Source: Oceanicoccus sp. KOV_DT_Chl (GTDB lineage Bacteria > Pseudomonadota > Gammaproteobacteria > Pseudomonadales > Dasaniaceae). From it: DNA of 64,000 nucleotides. The stretch is taken from assembly GCF_900120175.1 (NCBI RefSeq), contig NZ_FQLF01000002.1:1922001-1986000 (forward strand), given 5' to 3'. The translations under genes and the position numbers were made by a program. The notes under the pieces were generated by a model, which was not told where the DNA came from, searched no databases, and saw nothing but the letters and a program-made list of their open reading frames with translations. Positions 17,696 to 27,024 of the stretch are shown here, piece by piece (position 1 is the first letter of the stretch; each line of letters begins with the position of its first letter).

Positions 17696-17769
17696 TGTAG
17701 TGATTAATGAAGCCCTGGCAACTAGCGGCCAACTCCCTGATTTCCTCCCAAGACTCGATTGCAATTATT

Positions 17770-17788
17770 AATGATAATTATTATCATT
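17770..17788. promoter_or_regulatory. Fur box upstream of the ferric iron importer
   Basis: AATGATAATTATTATCATT is a 19-bp near-perfect palindrome very close to the Fur consensus GATAATGATAATCATTATC. It lies 38 bp before the ATG of the iron-binding protein, overlapping the expected promoter, so iron-replete repression is predicted. Confidence 0.88.
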
Positions 17789-17825
17789 CACGCCCTGTTT
17801 GATTTCTCTTGGTAAGGATTGACTC

Positions 17826-18851
17826 ATGGTTCGTGGTATTCGTTTTAGTTTGGTGGTGTTACTAGCGTTGCTAGCGTCTGGTTTACAGGCGGCGGTAGAA
17901 AAGCCCGAGTTGCTAGTATATTCCGCCCGTAATGAGCATTTGATTAAACCCTTGTTTGATCGTTTTACCGACCAGACGGGTATTAAAGTTAATTATGTTA
18001 CGGATAAAGAAGGCCCGCTGTTGGTTCGTCTACAGACTGAGGGTGATAATTCGCCGGCCGATATATTGATGACGGTGGATGCGGGCAATTTGTGGCATGC
18101 GGCTCAGCTGGGAGTGTTGGCGCCGATAGAGTCCGCTATGTTGACAAAAAATGTACCGGCCCATTTGCGCGACCCTGACAATCTTTGGTTTTCTTTGACT
18201 ATCCGTGCACGTACGCTGGTTTACGCGACTAATAAATTAAAACCTACTGATTTGAGCACCTATGAGGACTTGGCGGCCGCGCCATGGAAAGGACGTGTTT
18301 GTTTACGTACTTCCAAGAAGGTGTATAACCAGTCACTGGTAGCCACCATGATTGCGGCATTAGGTGAACAACAGGCCGAACAAGTGGTGAAGGGTTGGGT
18401 CAGTAATTTAGCGTTGCAGCCGTTTGCTAATGATACCAAGGTGATGGAAGCTATCGCGGTAGGTCAATGTGAAGTGGGGATTGTTAACACCTATTACTAC
18501 GGTCGCTTAATGCAAGAAAAGCCTAAATTACCACTGGCATTATTTTGGCCAAATCAACAGGGCGAGGGCCCGGCAGGACGCGGAGTTCACGTCAATGTTT
18601 CGGCTGCCGGAGTAACCCGCGCTAGTAAACATAAGGCCGAAGCACAGCAATTAATTGAGTGGCTCACTAAGCCACAGGCGCAACAAATTTTGATGGATTT
18701 AAATCAGGAGTACCCGGTCAATAAAGCGGTTAAGCTCAATGCCGAGTTGCAAAGCTGGGGTGAATTCAAGGCCGATAGTATTAATGTGAGTGAGGCGGGT
18801 CGTTTGCAATCGGATGCGGTGAAGTTGATGGATCGGGCTGGCTACCGTTAA
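17826..18851 (+). CDS. fbpA: Ferric iron ABC transporter periplasmic binding protein (FbpA/FutA family)
   Basis: 341 aa with a signal peptide (MVRGIRFSLVVLLALLASGLQA). The mature protein begins with LLVYSARNEHLIKPLFDRF, the standard FbpA/FutA opening. Later hallmarks are GDNSPADILMTVDAGNL, the hinge Tyr-rich segment GIVNTYYYGRL (the adjacent Tyr residues bind Fe3+ in this family) and GRGVHVNVSAAGV. It captures Fe3+ in the periplasm for the permease that follows 10 bp later. The Fur box upstream supports the iron role. No siderophore genes are seen nearby. Confidence 0.93.
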   Translation: MVRGIRFSLVVLLALLASGLQAAVEKPELLVYSARNEHLIKPLFDRFTDQTGIKVNYVTDKEGPLLVRLQTEGDNSPADILMTVDAGNLWHAAQLGVLAPIESAMLTKNVPAHLRDPDNLWFSLTIRARTLVYATNKLKPTDLSTYEDLAAAPWKGRVCLRTSKKVYNQSLVATMIAALGEQQAEQVVKGWVSNLALQPFANDTKVMEAIAVGQCEVGIVNTYYYGRLMQEKPKLPLALFWPNQQGEGPAGRGVHVNVSAAGVTRASKHKAEAQQLIEWLTKPQAQQILMDLNQEYPVNKAVKLNAELQSWGEFKADSINVSEAGRLQSDAVKLMDRAGYR

Positions 18852-18861
18852 CAATTCATTA

Positions 18862-20543
18862 ATGACAAACTCTTCTTCCGGTGCCCTCTCTTCCGAGCGC
18901 ACCATTAACCACGACAACAATAGTCGGCCATCCCAAAGGCGTCTTAATACATTGGCAAAGTTTGCCGGTGCCTTAACGGTACTAATGGCGTTGGTGCCGT
19001 TGTTGGTGATTGTACAGAGCTGGGGGTCGGATCAAACGGAAGTCTGGCAACATCTGATCGCCACGCAATTGTCTTCCTTGTTACGTAACACCATAGTGTT
19101 AGTGTTAGGTGTAGCCGTGGGGGTGACATTGTTAGGCGTTAGCTTGGCATGGTTGACGGTGATGTGTGAATTCCCAGGTCGCCGCTGGTTGGATTGGGCA
19201 CTGATGTTACCGATGGCGATGCCCGCCTATGTACTGGCATTTGTAGTGTTAGGTTTGTTTGATTTTGGTGGTCCTTTACAACATTGGCTACATGGCGTTA
19301 TCGGTGAGCGTTATCAATATTTTGATGTCCGCTATGAGTGGGTAGTGATTACGGTATTGGTGTTGGTGTTTTACCCCTATGTCTATATGTTAGCGCGCAG
19401 TGCGTTTTTGGCGCAGAGTACTGATGTGATGGAGGCGGCGAGAGTGTTGGGTGCCGGTCGTTGGGGAGCGTTTTTCAGAGTGGCATTGCCAATGGCGAGG
19501 CCAGCAATTATCGCCGGTACCTCATTGGCAGTGATGGAAACCCTCGCCGATTTCGGTACGGTATCGGTGTTTAATTACGATACCTTTACCACAGCAATTT
19601 ATAAGTCCTGGTTCGGCCTGTTTAATTTGCAGGCGGCGGCGCAGCTGGCATCTTTGTTGTTGTTATTTGTAGCGCTGGCGCTAACGGCAGAAAAGCAAAG
19701 CCGAGGCAAGCGCAGTTACTCCCAGTCCGCACGCAAGCAGCATCGATTTCGTTTGGTTTTAAAGCCACTCCACGCTTGGCTGGCAAGCAGTTTTTGTGTT
19801 GGCGTTTTACTGATCGCGTTTATTTTGCCGGTATTACAATTATTACAGTGGGTATTGGCTAAGGGATTTGTTGTCATCGATGCGCGTTATATGGATTTGC
19901 TATGGCGGACGTTATTGCTTGGTGCAAGCGCCGCTGCGATAACAGTGACGTTGGCGTTTGTGGTTGCTTTTAGCCGCCGCCGTGTGCCGCCTAAATTACG
20001 AGCATTTTATGATTTGGGGACGCTGGGATACGCTTTGCCCGGTTCGGTGTTAGCAGTGGGTGTGATGTTGTCCTTTGGTTTTATCGATCGAGAAATTATC
20101 GCACCGCTATTGAGTTTGGTAGGGATGGAGCCTCGGCAATTATTAGTGGGCAGTGTATTGGCTTTGCTCGCAGCTTACTGGGTACGCTTTTTAGCGGTGG
20201 CTAGCGGCCCGGTGGATTCCAGTTTGCAGCGTATTCGCGCCTCTATCCCGGAAGCGGCAAAAAGTTTGGGGTGAGTGGTTGGCCATTGTTATGGCAAATC
20301 TATTTGCCGATGTTACGCCCGGGCATGATTACCGCGGCGATTTTAGTGTTTGTCGATGTGATGAAGGAGATGCCCGCGACATTATTGTTACGACCCTATG
20401 GCTGGGATACGCTGGCGGTGAGGATTTTCGAGATGACCTCTGAAGGTGAGTGGCAGCGTGCGGCACTGCCGGCGTTAACATTGATCGTGGTTGGGTTGAT
20501 ACCGGTGGTGCAGGCTGTCCGGCAGTCGGCTTCTGCTCGCTAA
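18862..20543 (+). CDS. fbpB: Ferric iron ABC transporter permease FbpB, frameshifted in this sequence
   Basis: An FbpB-type permease with two fused BPD halves. The first frame runs from ATG 18862 to a TGA at 20272-20274, ending SIPEAAKSLG. The rest of the second EAA loop and final helices continue in the -1 frame from 20271 (V-SGWPLLWQIYLPMLRPG, then DVMKEMPATLLLRPYGWDTLA). One more G in the run 20268-20271 joins them into 560 aa, the normal size, restoring EAA-G-LP. The break falls on T TTG GGG, which is also a -1 slippery pattern. A sequencing error is the simplest view because six other genes here show the same one-base defect. The usual FbpC ATPase is not next door; gcvH follows. Confidence 0.9.
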
Positions 20544-20628
20544 ACTGTAGTCGCTTGTATTTCCTGCTTCCAGCGGTAGAATGCCCCGCATTGATCTTTT
20601 ATTTACCGCTATTGTAGAGGGCTCCAAC

Positions 20629-21018
20629 ATGAGCAACACCCCAAACGAATTAAAATATGCCAGCAGTCACGAGTGGGTGCGTCTGGAAGAGGATGGCACG
20701 GTCACTGTGGGCATTACCGACCATGCGCAGGATGCATTGGGTGATGTGGTCTTTGTTGAAACGCCAGATGTGGGTGCCAATTTAGCCGCTGGTGATGAAG
20801 CGGGTGTGGTGGAGTCGGTAAAAGCGGCTTCCGATATCTATTCACCCATTGCCGGTGAAGTGCTTGCTGTTAATGACATTTTGGAAGAAGAGCCAGAGAC
20901 TGTGAATAGCGACCCTTATAATGATGGTTGGTTCTATAAATTGCAGCCTGGCGACCTATCAGAAATGGAAAATTTGATGAGTGCGGCTGAATATATCGAG
21001 AGTTGTGAAGAAGAGTAG
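20629..21018 (+). CDS. gcvH: Glycine cleavage system H protein
   Basis: 129 aa from ATG 20629, chosen over the upstream ATG 20581 because AGAGGG lies seven bases before it and the product then starts like other GcvH proteins ([19 protein letters not shown]). The lipoyl-lysine motif is [13 protein letters not shown], and the C-terminal '[25 protein letters not shown]' is typical. It shuttles the aminomethyl group between P, T and L proteins, none of which is encoded next to it. A terminator follows. Confidence 0.96.
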   Translation: MSNTPNELKYASSHEWVRLEEDGTVTVGITDHAQDALGDVVFVETPDVGANLAAGDEAGVVESVKAASDIYSPIAGEVLAVNDILEEEPETVNSDPYNDGWFYKLQPGDLSEMENLMSAAEYIESCEEE

Positions 21019-21036
21019 GCAGTAAAATAGAATTGT

Positions 21037-21066
21037 AAAAAGCCCGTCTTGGTACGGGTTTTTTTA
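21037..21066 (+). terminator. Intrinsic terminator after gcvH
   Basis: AAAAAGCCCGT and ACGGGTTTTTTT pair (one G-U) around a short loop, followed by a T run. Confidence 0.88.
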
Positions 21067-21184
21067 TGGGTGTAAGGAAATTAACTGGAAAAAAAACAGG
21101 GTATCCCGCTATAGCCAGCGCCTTATCGTGATCTTTGATAGTTTGTAGCGCTATAATGCCGCCTTCAAAAAACAGGTACTCAGC

Positions 21185-22387
21185 ATGACCGATGAATTAG
21201 CCATACTTAATCTTAAGCCTCAAAATGATAAGCGGCTGCGAGCGGGTCACCTATGGATTTACAGTAACGAGGTGGATGTTAACGCCACACCATTAAAAGA
21301 CTTTCAGCCGGGCCAGCAAGTGCAAGTTAATAGTGCACAAGGTAAACCGTTGGGGCTGGCGTATATCAACCCGCATAATTTAATTTGTGGTCGTTTGTTT
21401 AGCCGTGAAACCAAATACCCTTTAGATAAATCATTATTTGTACATCGCATAAACGTAGCGTTAAGTTTGCGCGAGTCATTGACGGACAAGCCTTTTTATC
21501 GATTAGTCTACGGAGATAGCGATTTTTTACCCGGGTTGGTGGTCGATCGCTTTGGTGACATTCTCGTCGTACAGTTAGCAACCATGGGTATGGAGTTGGT
21601 TAAGGATCAATTGATTGAAGCCTTGGTACAGGTGCTTAAGCCTAAAGGTATCTTATTAAAAAATGATGGCAAGAGTCGTCGCGCTGAAGAATTACCAGAG
21701 TATGTCGAAGTCGCTTACGGTGAAGTGCCGCAACAGGTGGCGATGGAAGAGAATAGTGTGAAGTTTATGGCACCGGTATTTGAGGGGCAGAAAACCGGCT
21801 GGTTTTATGATCACCGTGCCAGTCGCTCGCGCCTTAAAAGTTATGTTAGTGGTAAAAAGGTACTGGATGTCTTTAGTTATATCGGTGGCTGGGGAGTCCA
21901 GGCAGCAGCATTTGGCGCTGAATCAGTAACCTGCATTGATAGCTCTGAATTTGCTCTGGATTGTGTTGAGGCCAATGCAGAATTGAATCAAGTACGAGAC
22001 AAGGTGGCGACCATTCAGGGTGCGGCGTTTGAGGCGATGAAAATGCTGATCGATGAAGGTGAGCGCTTTGATGTGGTGATTATTGATCCGCCGGCATTTA
22101 TCCCCAAGCGGAAAGATATCAAAAGTGGTGAGCAGGCCTATCGTCGCGCTAATGAATTAGCGATCAGGCTACTGAATAAAAATGGCGTGTTGGTGTCGGG
22201 TTCCTGCTCCATGCATTTAGGTCGGGATCGGCTTACTGATATCTTGCGTGCCTCTGCTCGTCACCTGGATCGTGATTTGCAAATCCTGGAACAAGGCGGG
22301 CAAACTTTTGATCACCCGGTGCACCCGGCTATTCCCGAAACAGAATATTTAAAAGCGGTTTTTGCGAGAGTGTTGCTGGCATCTTGA
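21185..22387 (+). CDS. rlmI: 23S rRNA (cytosine-C5) methyltransferase RlmI family
   Basis: 400 aa (E. coli RlmI is 396). The N-terminal PUA domain (about 1-80: LKPQNDKRLRAGHLWIYSNEV, GLAYINPHNLICGRLFS) is followed by a central region (VYGDSDFLPGLVVDRFGDILVVQ) and a Rossmann methyltransferase. SAM-site motifs are VLDVFSYIGGWGVQAAAFGA, then DPPAFIPKRKD and SGSCSMHL, where the Cys acts in catalysis. RlmI makes m5C at position 1962 of 23S rRNA. It stands between gcvH and a convergent HAD gene. Confidence 0.92.
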   Translation: MTDELAILNLKPQNDKRLRAGHLWIYSNEVDVNATPLKDFQPGQQVQVNSAQGKPLGLAYINPHNLICGRLFSRETKYPLDKSLFVHRINVALSLRESLTDKPFYRLVYGDSDFLPGLVVDRFGDILVVQLATMGMELVKDQLIEALVQVLKPKGILLKNDGKSRRAEELPEYVEVAYGEVPQQVAMEENSVKFMAPVFEGQKTGWFYDHRASRSRLKSYVSGKKVLDVFSYIGGWGVQAAAFGAESVTCIDSSEFALDCVEANAELNQVRDKVATIQGAAFEAMKMLIDEGERFDVVIIDPPAFIPKRKDIKSGEQAYRRANELAIRLLNKNGVLVSGSCSMHLGRDRLTDILRASARHLDRDLQILEQGGQTFDHPVHPAIPETEYLKAVFARVLLAS

Positions 22388-22390
22388 AGG

Positions 22391-22422
22391 CAACCAACCA
22401 ACCAACCAACCAACCAACCAAC
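22391..22422. repeat. (CAAC)8 tetranucleotide microsatellite
   Basis: Eight perfect CAAC units fill nearly all the space between the convergent rlmI and HAD genes; the last base overlaps the HAD stop codon. A change in copy number would alter only the 3' region of both transcripts. Confidence 0.95.
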
Positions 22423-23075
22423 TAACGCAAGCTGATAATAGGCCAGCCCTGCTTGTTAGCGTGTTGGGTCAAGATGTCATCGGCATCGACCGCGTATGGA
22501 TGTTCAACCATCTCTAACAAAGGCAGATCATTATGGGAATCGCTATAAAAATAGCTGCCAGCCAGAGTGTGGCCGCTGTTGGCGAGCCATGTCTGCAAAC
22601 GTTCGACCTTACCCTGTTGAAAGCAAGGGGTGCCTTCCACCTTACCGGTATACGTGCCGTCAATAAATTCGGGGATGGTGGCGAGTATGTGGTCAACCCC
22701 CAAACTGGCAGCAATCGGTGCCGTTACAAAAAGATTAGTGGCAGTAATGATTAGTAGAAAATCGCCTCGATCGCGATGCTGTTGTAGCAGTGCATCTGCT
22801 TTGGGTAAGCGCATTGGGGCGATGGTCTCCAGCATAAACTGCTGGTGCCATTGATCCAGTTGTTGTTTGGAATGGCTTGCCAGCGGTTTCAAAGAAAACG
22901 CTAGAAACTCCTGAATATCGAGGCCGCCCTGTTGATATTGCTGATAAAAATAGTCGTTGGCTTGCTGATAGGCTTTGGCATCAACAATGCCATGATCGAC
23001 TAGAAATTGGCCCCAGGCGTGATCACTATCCCCTCCTAGCAGCGTGTTATCGAGGTCAAAAATTGCAAGGGCCAC
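22422..23075 (-). CDS. HAD-superfamily IB phosphatase (PA0335-like)
   Basis: 217 aa. Motif I is FDLDNTLLGGDSD (the two Asp around residues 6-8), motif II is ITATN, and motifs III/IV are the Lys in KVERLQ and YSDSHNDLPLL. This is the SerB/CicA-like subfamily. In Pseudomonas the same gene lies beside rppH and ptsP, and that homologue (PA0335) has been described as a histidinol-phosphate phosphatase; applying that here is inference. It is divergent from rppH, with 257 bp between them. Confidence 0.85.
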   Translation of the reverse strand: MALAIFDLDNTLLGGDSDHAWGQFLVDHGIVDAKAYQQANDYFYQQYQQGGLDIQEFLAFSLKPLASHSKQQLDQWHQQFMLETIAPMRLPKADALLQQHRDRGDFLLIITATNLFVTAPIAASLGVDHILATIPEFIDGTYTGKVEGTPCFQQGKVERLQTWLANSGHTLAGSYFYSDSHNDLPLLEMVEHPYAVDADDILTQHANKQGWPIISLR

Positions 23076-23332
23076 TCGTATTTCTCCAGAATATCTTTAA
23101 TTATCAAAGGCTTGCTTATTGGTTTTGGGGCTATCGTTGTTGCGTCGGCGCATAGCATACTGGGGGTGTGCAGGTTTTGCACTCTCGATGGTACTAAAAG
23201 AACGTGTTTCTCTAAATGCCATATTTGTGGAACAATGGCTGCCTATAACAACTTAAAATGGCTACGCCAGTAATCCCGCCGTCCAATACCTAATCAATCG
23301 GCTGGTGATTATCAAATTGTAGGGAGTCAGCG

Positions 23333-23830
23333 TTGATTGATTCAGAGGGTTTTCGTGCCAATGTCGGCATCATGTTGGCGAATGCCCGTGGCGAAGTACT
23401 ATGGGCGCGGCGGGTCGGTCAAGACGCCTGGCAATTTCCACAGGGCGGTATTCATGAGGGTGAATCGCCGCAGCAAGCATTGTTTAGAGAGTTGAAGGAA
23501 GAAGTCGGACTGACCGAAAAAGATGTTGAGATTATCGGTTCAACTCGTGGTTGGTTGCGCTATCGATTGCCTCAACGGTTACTGCGTCATGACAGCAAAC
23601 CTTTGTGTATCGGTCAAAAACAAAAGTGGTATTTACTGCGAATGTTGGCGGATGATCAAGCGGTCAGTTTTGACAATGATGAAAAGCCGGAGTTTGATGG
23701 TTGGCGCTGGGTGAGTTACTGGTATCCACTCGGGCAAGTGATTTCATTCAAGCGAGAGGTTTATCGGCGGGCGTTAAAGGAGTTGGCGCCCAAGCATGCG
23801 CGGCTGGTCAATGATCAGCTGGATAAATAA
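23333..23830 (+). CDS. rppH: RNA 5'-pyrophosphohydrolase RppH
   Basis: 165 aa Nudix hydrolase that removes pyrophosphate from mRNA 5' ends and so starts RNase E decay. The Nudix box starts [11 protein letters not shown] and ends RELKEEVGL, near residues 38-60 as in E. coli. The start is TTG 23333, six bases after AGGGAG; it gives [13 protein letters not shown], matching the family, and no ATG fits. It is followed 49 bp later by ptsP in the same direction, as in Pseudomonas. Confidence 0.95.
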   Translation: MIDSEGFRANVGIMLANARGEVLWARRVGQDAWQFPQGGIHEGESPQQALFRELKEEVGLTEKDVEIIGSTRGWLRYRLPQRLLRHDSKPLCIGQKQKWYLLRMLADDQAVSFDNDEKPEFDGWRWVSYWYPLGQVISFKREVYRRALKELAPKHARLVNDQLDK

Positions 23831-23879
23831 TTGTACTTAAAAAGTCATAGCAACTTCAGCAAACAGGATGATTAGCTAG

Positions 23880-26165
23880 ATGCAAAAGAACATGCTTGAA
23901 GCGCTGCGCCGCATTGTCCAGGAGGTTAACTCTGCCGGACAATTACAAGCGGTGTTAGATGTGACTGTAGCGCGGGTGAAAGATACCGTTGGTACAGAAG
24001 TGTGTTCAATCTATTTGCGTGAGCCGACCCTTGGGCGTTATATCTTTAGCGCTACGGAAGGTCTCAATAAAGATTTTGTCGGCAAGATTTCAATGGCGGC
24101 CAATGAAGGTTTGGTTGGTCAAGTGGGTAGCAGGGAAGAGCCGCTTAACTTGGAGCATGCCGAAGCCCACCCCAGTTTTTTATTCATGCCCGGTATTGGC
24201 GAAGAGCGTTTCAGCTCATTTCTTGGTGTGCCGATTATTCATCAGCGTCAAGTGTTGGGCGTGTTGGTGGTACAGCAACAAGAGCGGCGACGATTTGATG
24301 AAGAGGAAGAAGCGTTTCTCGTCACGATATCGGCGCAGTTGTCTGGCGTCATTGCCCATGCACAGGCAACGGGTGCTATTTTTTCATTGGATGCAGGCGT
24401 GCGTGGCAGTGCCAGCTTTCGCGGCGTGGCGGGTGCGCCGGGTGTCGCGATTGGGCATGCCGTGGTTGTTTCGCCACCGGCAGATTTATATGCGGTACCG
24501 CGGCGACGCTGTAAGGATATTAAAGAGGAATTAGATTTTTTCCATGAGTGTTTAGATGCAGTACGCGAAGATATTCGCGCCATGGCGCGCAAATTAAGCG
24601 ATAAATTAGCGCAGGAAGAACAAGCCTTATTCGATGTCTATTTGAGCATGCTGGAGGACAATTCAGTTGCAATAGAAATTGATGAGTTAATTCGCGAAGG
24701 TGAGTGGGCGCAGGGCGCGGTCAGTCGGGTAATGATAAAACACATCCGTACTTTTGAAATGATGGAGGACAGTTATCTCAAAGAACGTGCGACGGATATA
24801 AAGGATCTAGGTCGACGGGTACTGGCTTATTTACAAGCTGCCAATACTGGTCCGGTAGAATACCCGCAGCGAACTATTTTGGTGGGAGAAGAATTAACCG
24901 CTTCCATGCTGGGTGATGTACCGACAGAAAATTTAGTGGGTTTAGTGTCGGTACGTGGCTCGGGAAATTCCCATATTGCTATTCTAGCGCGGTCAATGGG
25001 TATCCCCACCATTATGGGTGCAGTGGATTTACCGTTTACTGAAATTGAAGGCAGTGAAATTATTCTCGATGGTTATAACGGCCAGGTTTATTTTAATCCT
25101 TCCCCAGAATTATTTGCCCGCTTTCAGGCTATCTATAATGAAGAATTACAAGTTTCAAAAGGCTTGGAGGCGTTAAAAGATTTACCTTGTATCACTACAG
25201 ATAATCACCGGATACCATTATACGTGAATACCGGCTTGCAGGCCGATATAGCTAGGTCGTTAGATCGCGGTGCTGAAGGGGTAGGTTTATATCGAACTGA
25301 AGTGCCTTTTTTACTGCGCGAACGCTTTCCCAGTGAAAGAGAGCAGTGCGAAATTTATCGTGAGCAGCTGCAAGCTTTTCACCCCATGCCGGTCACTATG
25401 CGCACCCTGGATGTTGGTGGTGACAAAGCCTTACCGTATTTTCCCATCGAAGAAGATAATCCGTTTTTAGGTTGGCGCGGGATTCGTGTGACGTTGGACC
25501 ATCCGGAAATATTTTTGGTGCAAGTACGAGCAATGATGAAGGCTAATACCGGCTTGGGAAATTTGCGTATTATGTTGCCGATGATTAGCAGCGTGCCGGA
25601 ATTGGAAGAGGCTTTAGAGTTAATTTATCGCGCCCATGATGAGTTGGTCGATGAGTTGGATACTGAGCCACCACTGCCAATGATCGGTGTTATGGTGGAA
25701 GTGCCGGCGGCGGTTTACCAAGCCAGAGAGTTTGCCAGAAGAGTAGACTTTTTATCAGTAGGCTCTAACGATTTAACTCAGTATTTATTAGCGGTTGATA
25801 GAAACAACGCGCGTGTTGCCGATATCTACCAGACTTTTCATCCCGCAGTATTACAGGCTTTACAAAAAGTCGTAGAGGATGGTCATGCTGAAGGCCGCAG
25901 AATAGGTATTTGCGGTGAGCTGGCTGGAGACCCTGCCGCAGCGATTTTATTGATGGCGATGGGTTATGATGTGCTATCGATGAGCGCCACTAATTTACCC
26001 CGGGTGAAATCGGTAATCCGAAATATTAGTCTTACTCGGGCGAAAGAATTGTTACAACAAGTGATGCTGATGGAAAGTGCTAGTCTGATAAAGGAGCATA
26101 TGGAAAAAGTGCTATTGGAGGCTGGCATAAAGCGTATCGCCACTCCCATTGTTGAATTAGTATAA
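23880..26165 (+). CDS. ptsP: Phosphoenolpyruvate-protein phosphotransferase PtsP (nitrogen PTS enzyme I)
   Basis: 761 aa. An N-terminal GAF domain (about 1-165: CSIYLREP, GLVGQVGSREEPLNL) is followed by enzyme I. The phospho-His is in RGSGNSHIAILARSMGIPT. PEP-binding motifs are GVGLYRTEVPFL, MRTLDVGGDKALPYF and GWRGIR, and the C-terminal TIM barrel contains DFLSVGSNDLTQYLLAVDR and GICGELAGDP. It passes phosphate from PEP to NPr and EIIA(Ntr), which regulate nitrogen and potassium functions. It converges on the NRDE gene with 3 bp between them. Confidence 0.96.
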   Translation: MQKNMLEALRRIVQEVNSAGQLQAVLDVTVARVKDTVGTEVCSIYLREPTLGRYIFSATEGLNKDFVGKISMAANEGLVGQVGSREEPLNLEHAEAHPSFLFMPGIGEERFSSFLGVPIIHQRQVLGVLVVQQQERRRFDEEEEAFLVTISAQLSGVIAHAQATGAIFSLDAGVRGSASFRGVAGAPGVAIGHAVVVSPPADLYAVPRRRCKDIKEELDFFHECLDAVREDIRAMARKLSDKLAQEEQALFDVYLSMLEDNSVAIEIDELIREGEWAQGAVSRVMIKHIRTFEMMEDSYLKERATDIKDLGRRVLAYLQAANTGPVEYPQRTILVGEELTASMLGDVPTENLVGLVSVRGSGNSHIAILARSMGIPTIMGAVDLPFTEIEGSEIILDGYNGQVYFNPSPELFARFQAIYNEELQVSKGLEALKDLPCITTDNHRIPLYVNTGLQADIARSLDRGAEGVGLYRTEVPFLLRERFPSEREQCEIYREQLQAFHPMPVTMRTLDVGGDKALPYFPIEEDNPFLGWRGIRVTLDHPEIFLVQVRAMMKANTGLGNLRIMLPMISSVPELEEALELIYRAHDELVDELDTEPPLPMIGVMVEVPAAVYQAREFARRVDFLSVGSNDLTQYLLAVDRNNARVADIYQTFHPAVLQALQKVVEDGHAEGRRIGICGELAGDPAAAILLMAMGYDVLSMSATNLPRVKSVIRNISLTRAKELLQQVMLMESASLIKEHMEKVLLEAGIKRIATPIVELV

Positions 26166-26168
26166 TAA

Positions 26169-26926
26169 CTATTGATGCATAATTTCAGTGAGCTGTTGCT
26201 TTCCCGATTTTCCCTGCGGGTAAAATTCTTGTATTAATAATTGGCTGTACTGAGCATTACTCAGCAGTATGCTTGCATTGCGGGTGCCATATTCTGCTGA
26301 ACGAATAAAGCGGCTGGAAAGCATGCGCTCTCTGTCAATATCAATACCTGTTTGTGGAAGTTGCTGGTCGGGATATGTTTCATCATTTAATAATATTGGC
26401 AACAGCGAGGACGCCGTCAGCTCAGTGGTGAGCTTATTGGCCAAGGCCAGTTTCCCCATTTCGACTTTTGGCCAAGGCTCATTTAATTGGCCATTGCTTA
26501 AACCATGAACACCCGCTGCAATGGGGATAATTTTTCCCTGCCGATTACCGTAATAAAAAAGTTGTTGGTAATCCCCGACTAATAAACTGAAGCCTGCATA
26601 GCGCTGTTTTTGTTGGTCGATAGCGGCTAAATACGTTTCAGCGCTGACATTCGAATTAAGAAACCCTTTGCAAAGTTCGCCGCGAGAAATTGCTTGCTCA
26701 GGCACACTTGCTGTTTCACGATAATTGGTCACCGCAGCAAAACGGCCCTGCCGTGTAATACCCATCCAGGTGCCGCCAGCGCGCAAATCCATGCCGGCAA
26801 ATATAGTCGGCGCTTCAGGCCAAAAATGCGCTGCTTGGGTGGGCGCTGATAAAATTCGTCGCGATTGGCAGCTACAATCAGCGGATATTCAGGGTGTTGT
26901 TGCACGGCAAATAAAATAAGGCACAT
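26169..26926 (-). CDS. NRDE (TANGO2-like) family protein, frameshifted in this sequence
   Basis: The first frame from ATG 26926 carries the family signature MCLILFAVQQHPEYPL-IVAANRDEF-YQRP, then loses homology after PPKQRIF. The second frame picks up FWPEAP-TIFAGMDLRAGGTWMGITRQGRFAAVTNYRE and runs to 26169. One extra base in the A run at 26822-26826 (T run on the coding strand) restores a 252-aa protein reading RIFWPEAP. NRDE proteins are cytosolic; TANGO2 relatives have been linked to haem handling, but no bacterial function is firm. The break is probably a sequencing error. It converges with ptsP. Confidence 0.85.
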
Positions 26927-27024
26927 AGCGGAGGATCATAACATGGCAGTTATTTACGGTCTTGCTATTGGGTGAGCTCACAGCATGTTGCATAATAGCC
27001 CGCTTATTATAACTGACCATTTTT

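Noticed and set aside
20629-21018. A glycine riboswitch before gcvH
   Set aside because: Only 85 bp separate gcvH from fbpB, too short for the usual aptamer, and no matching core was visible.
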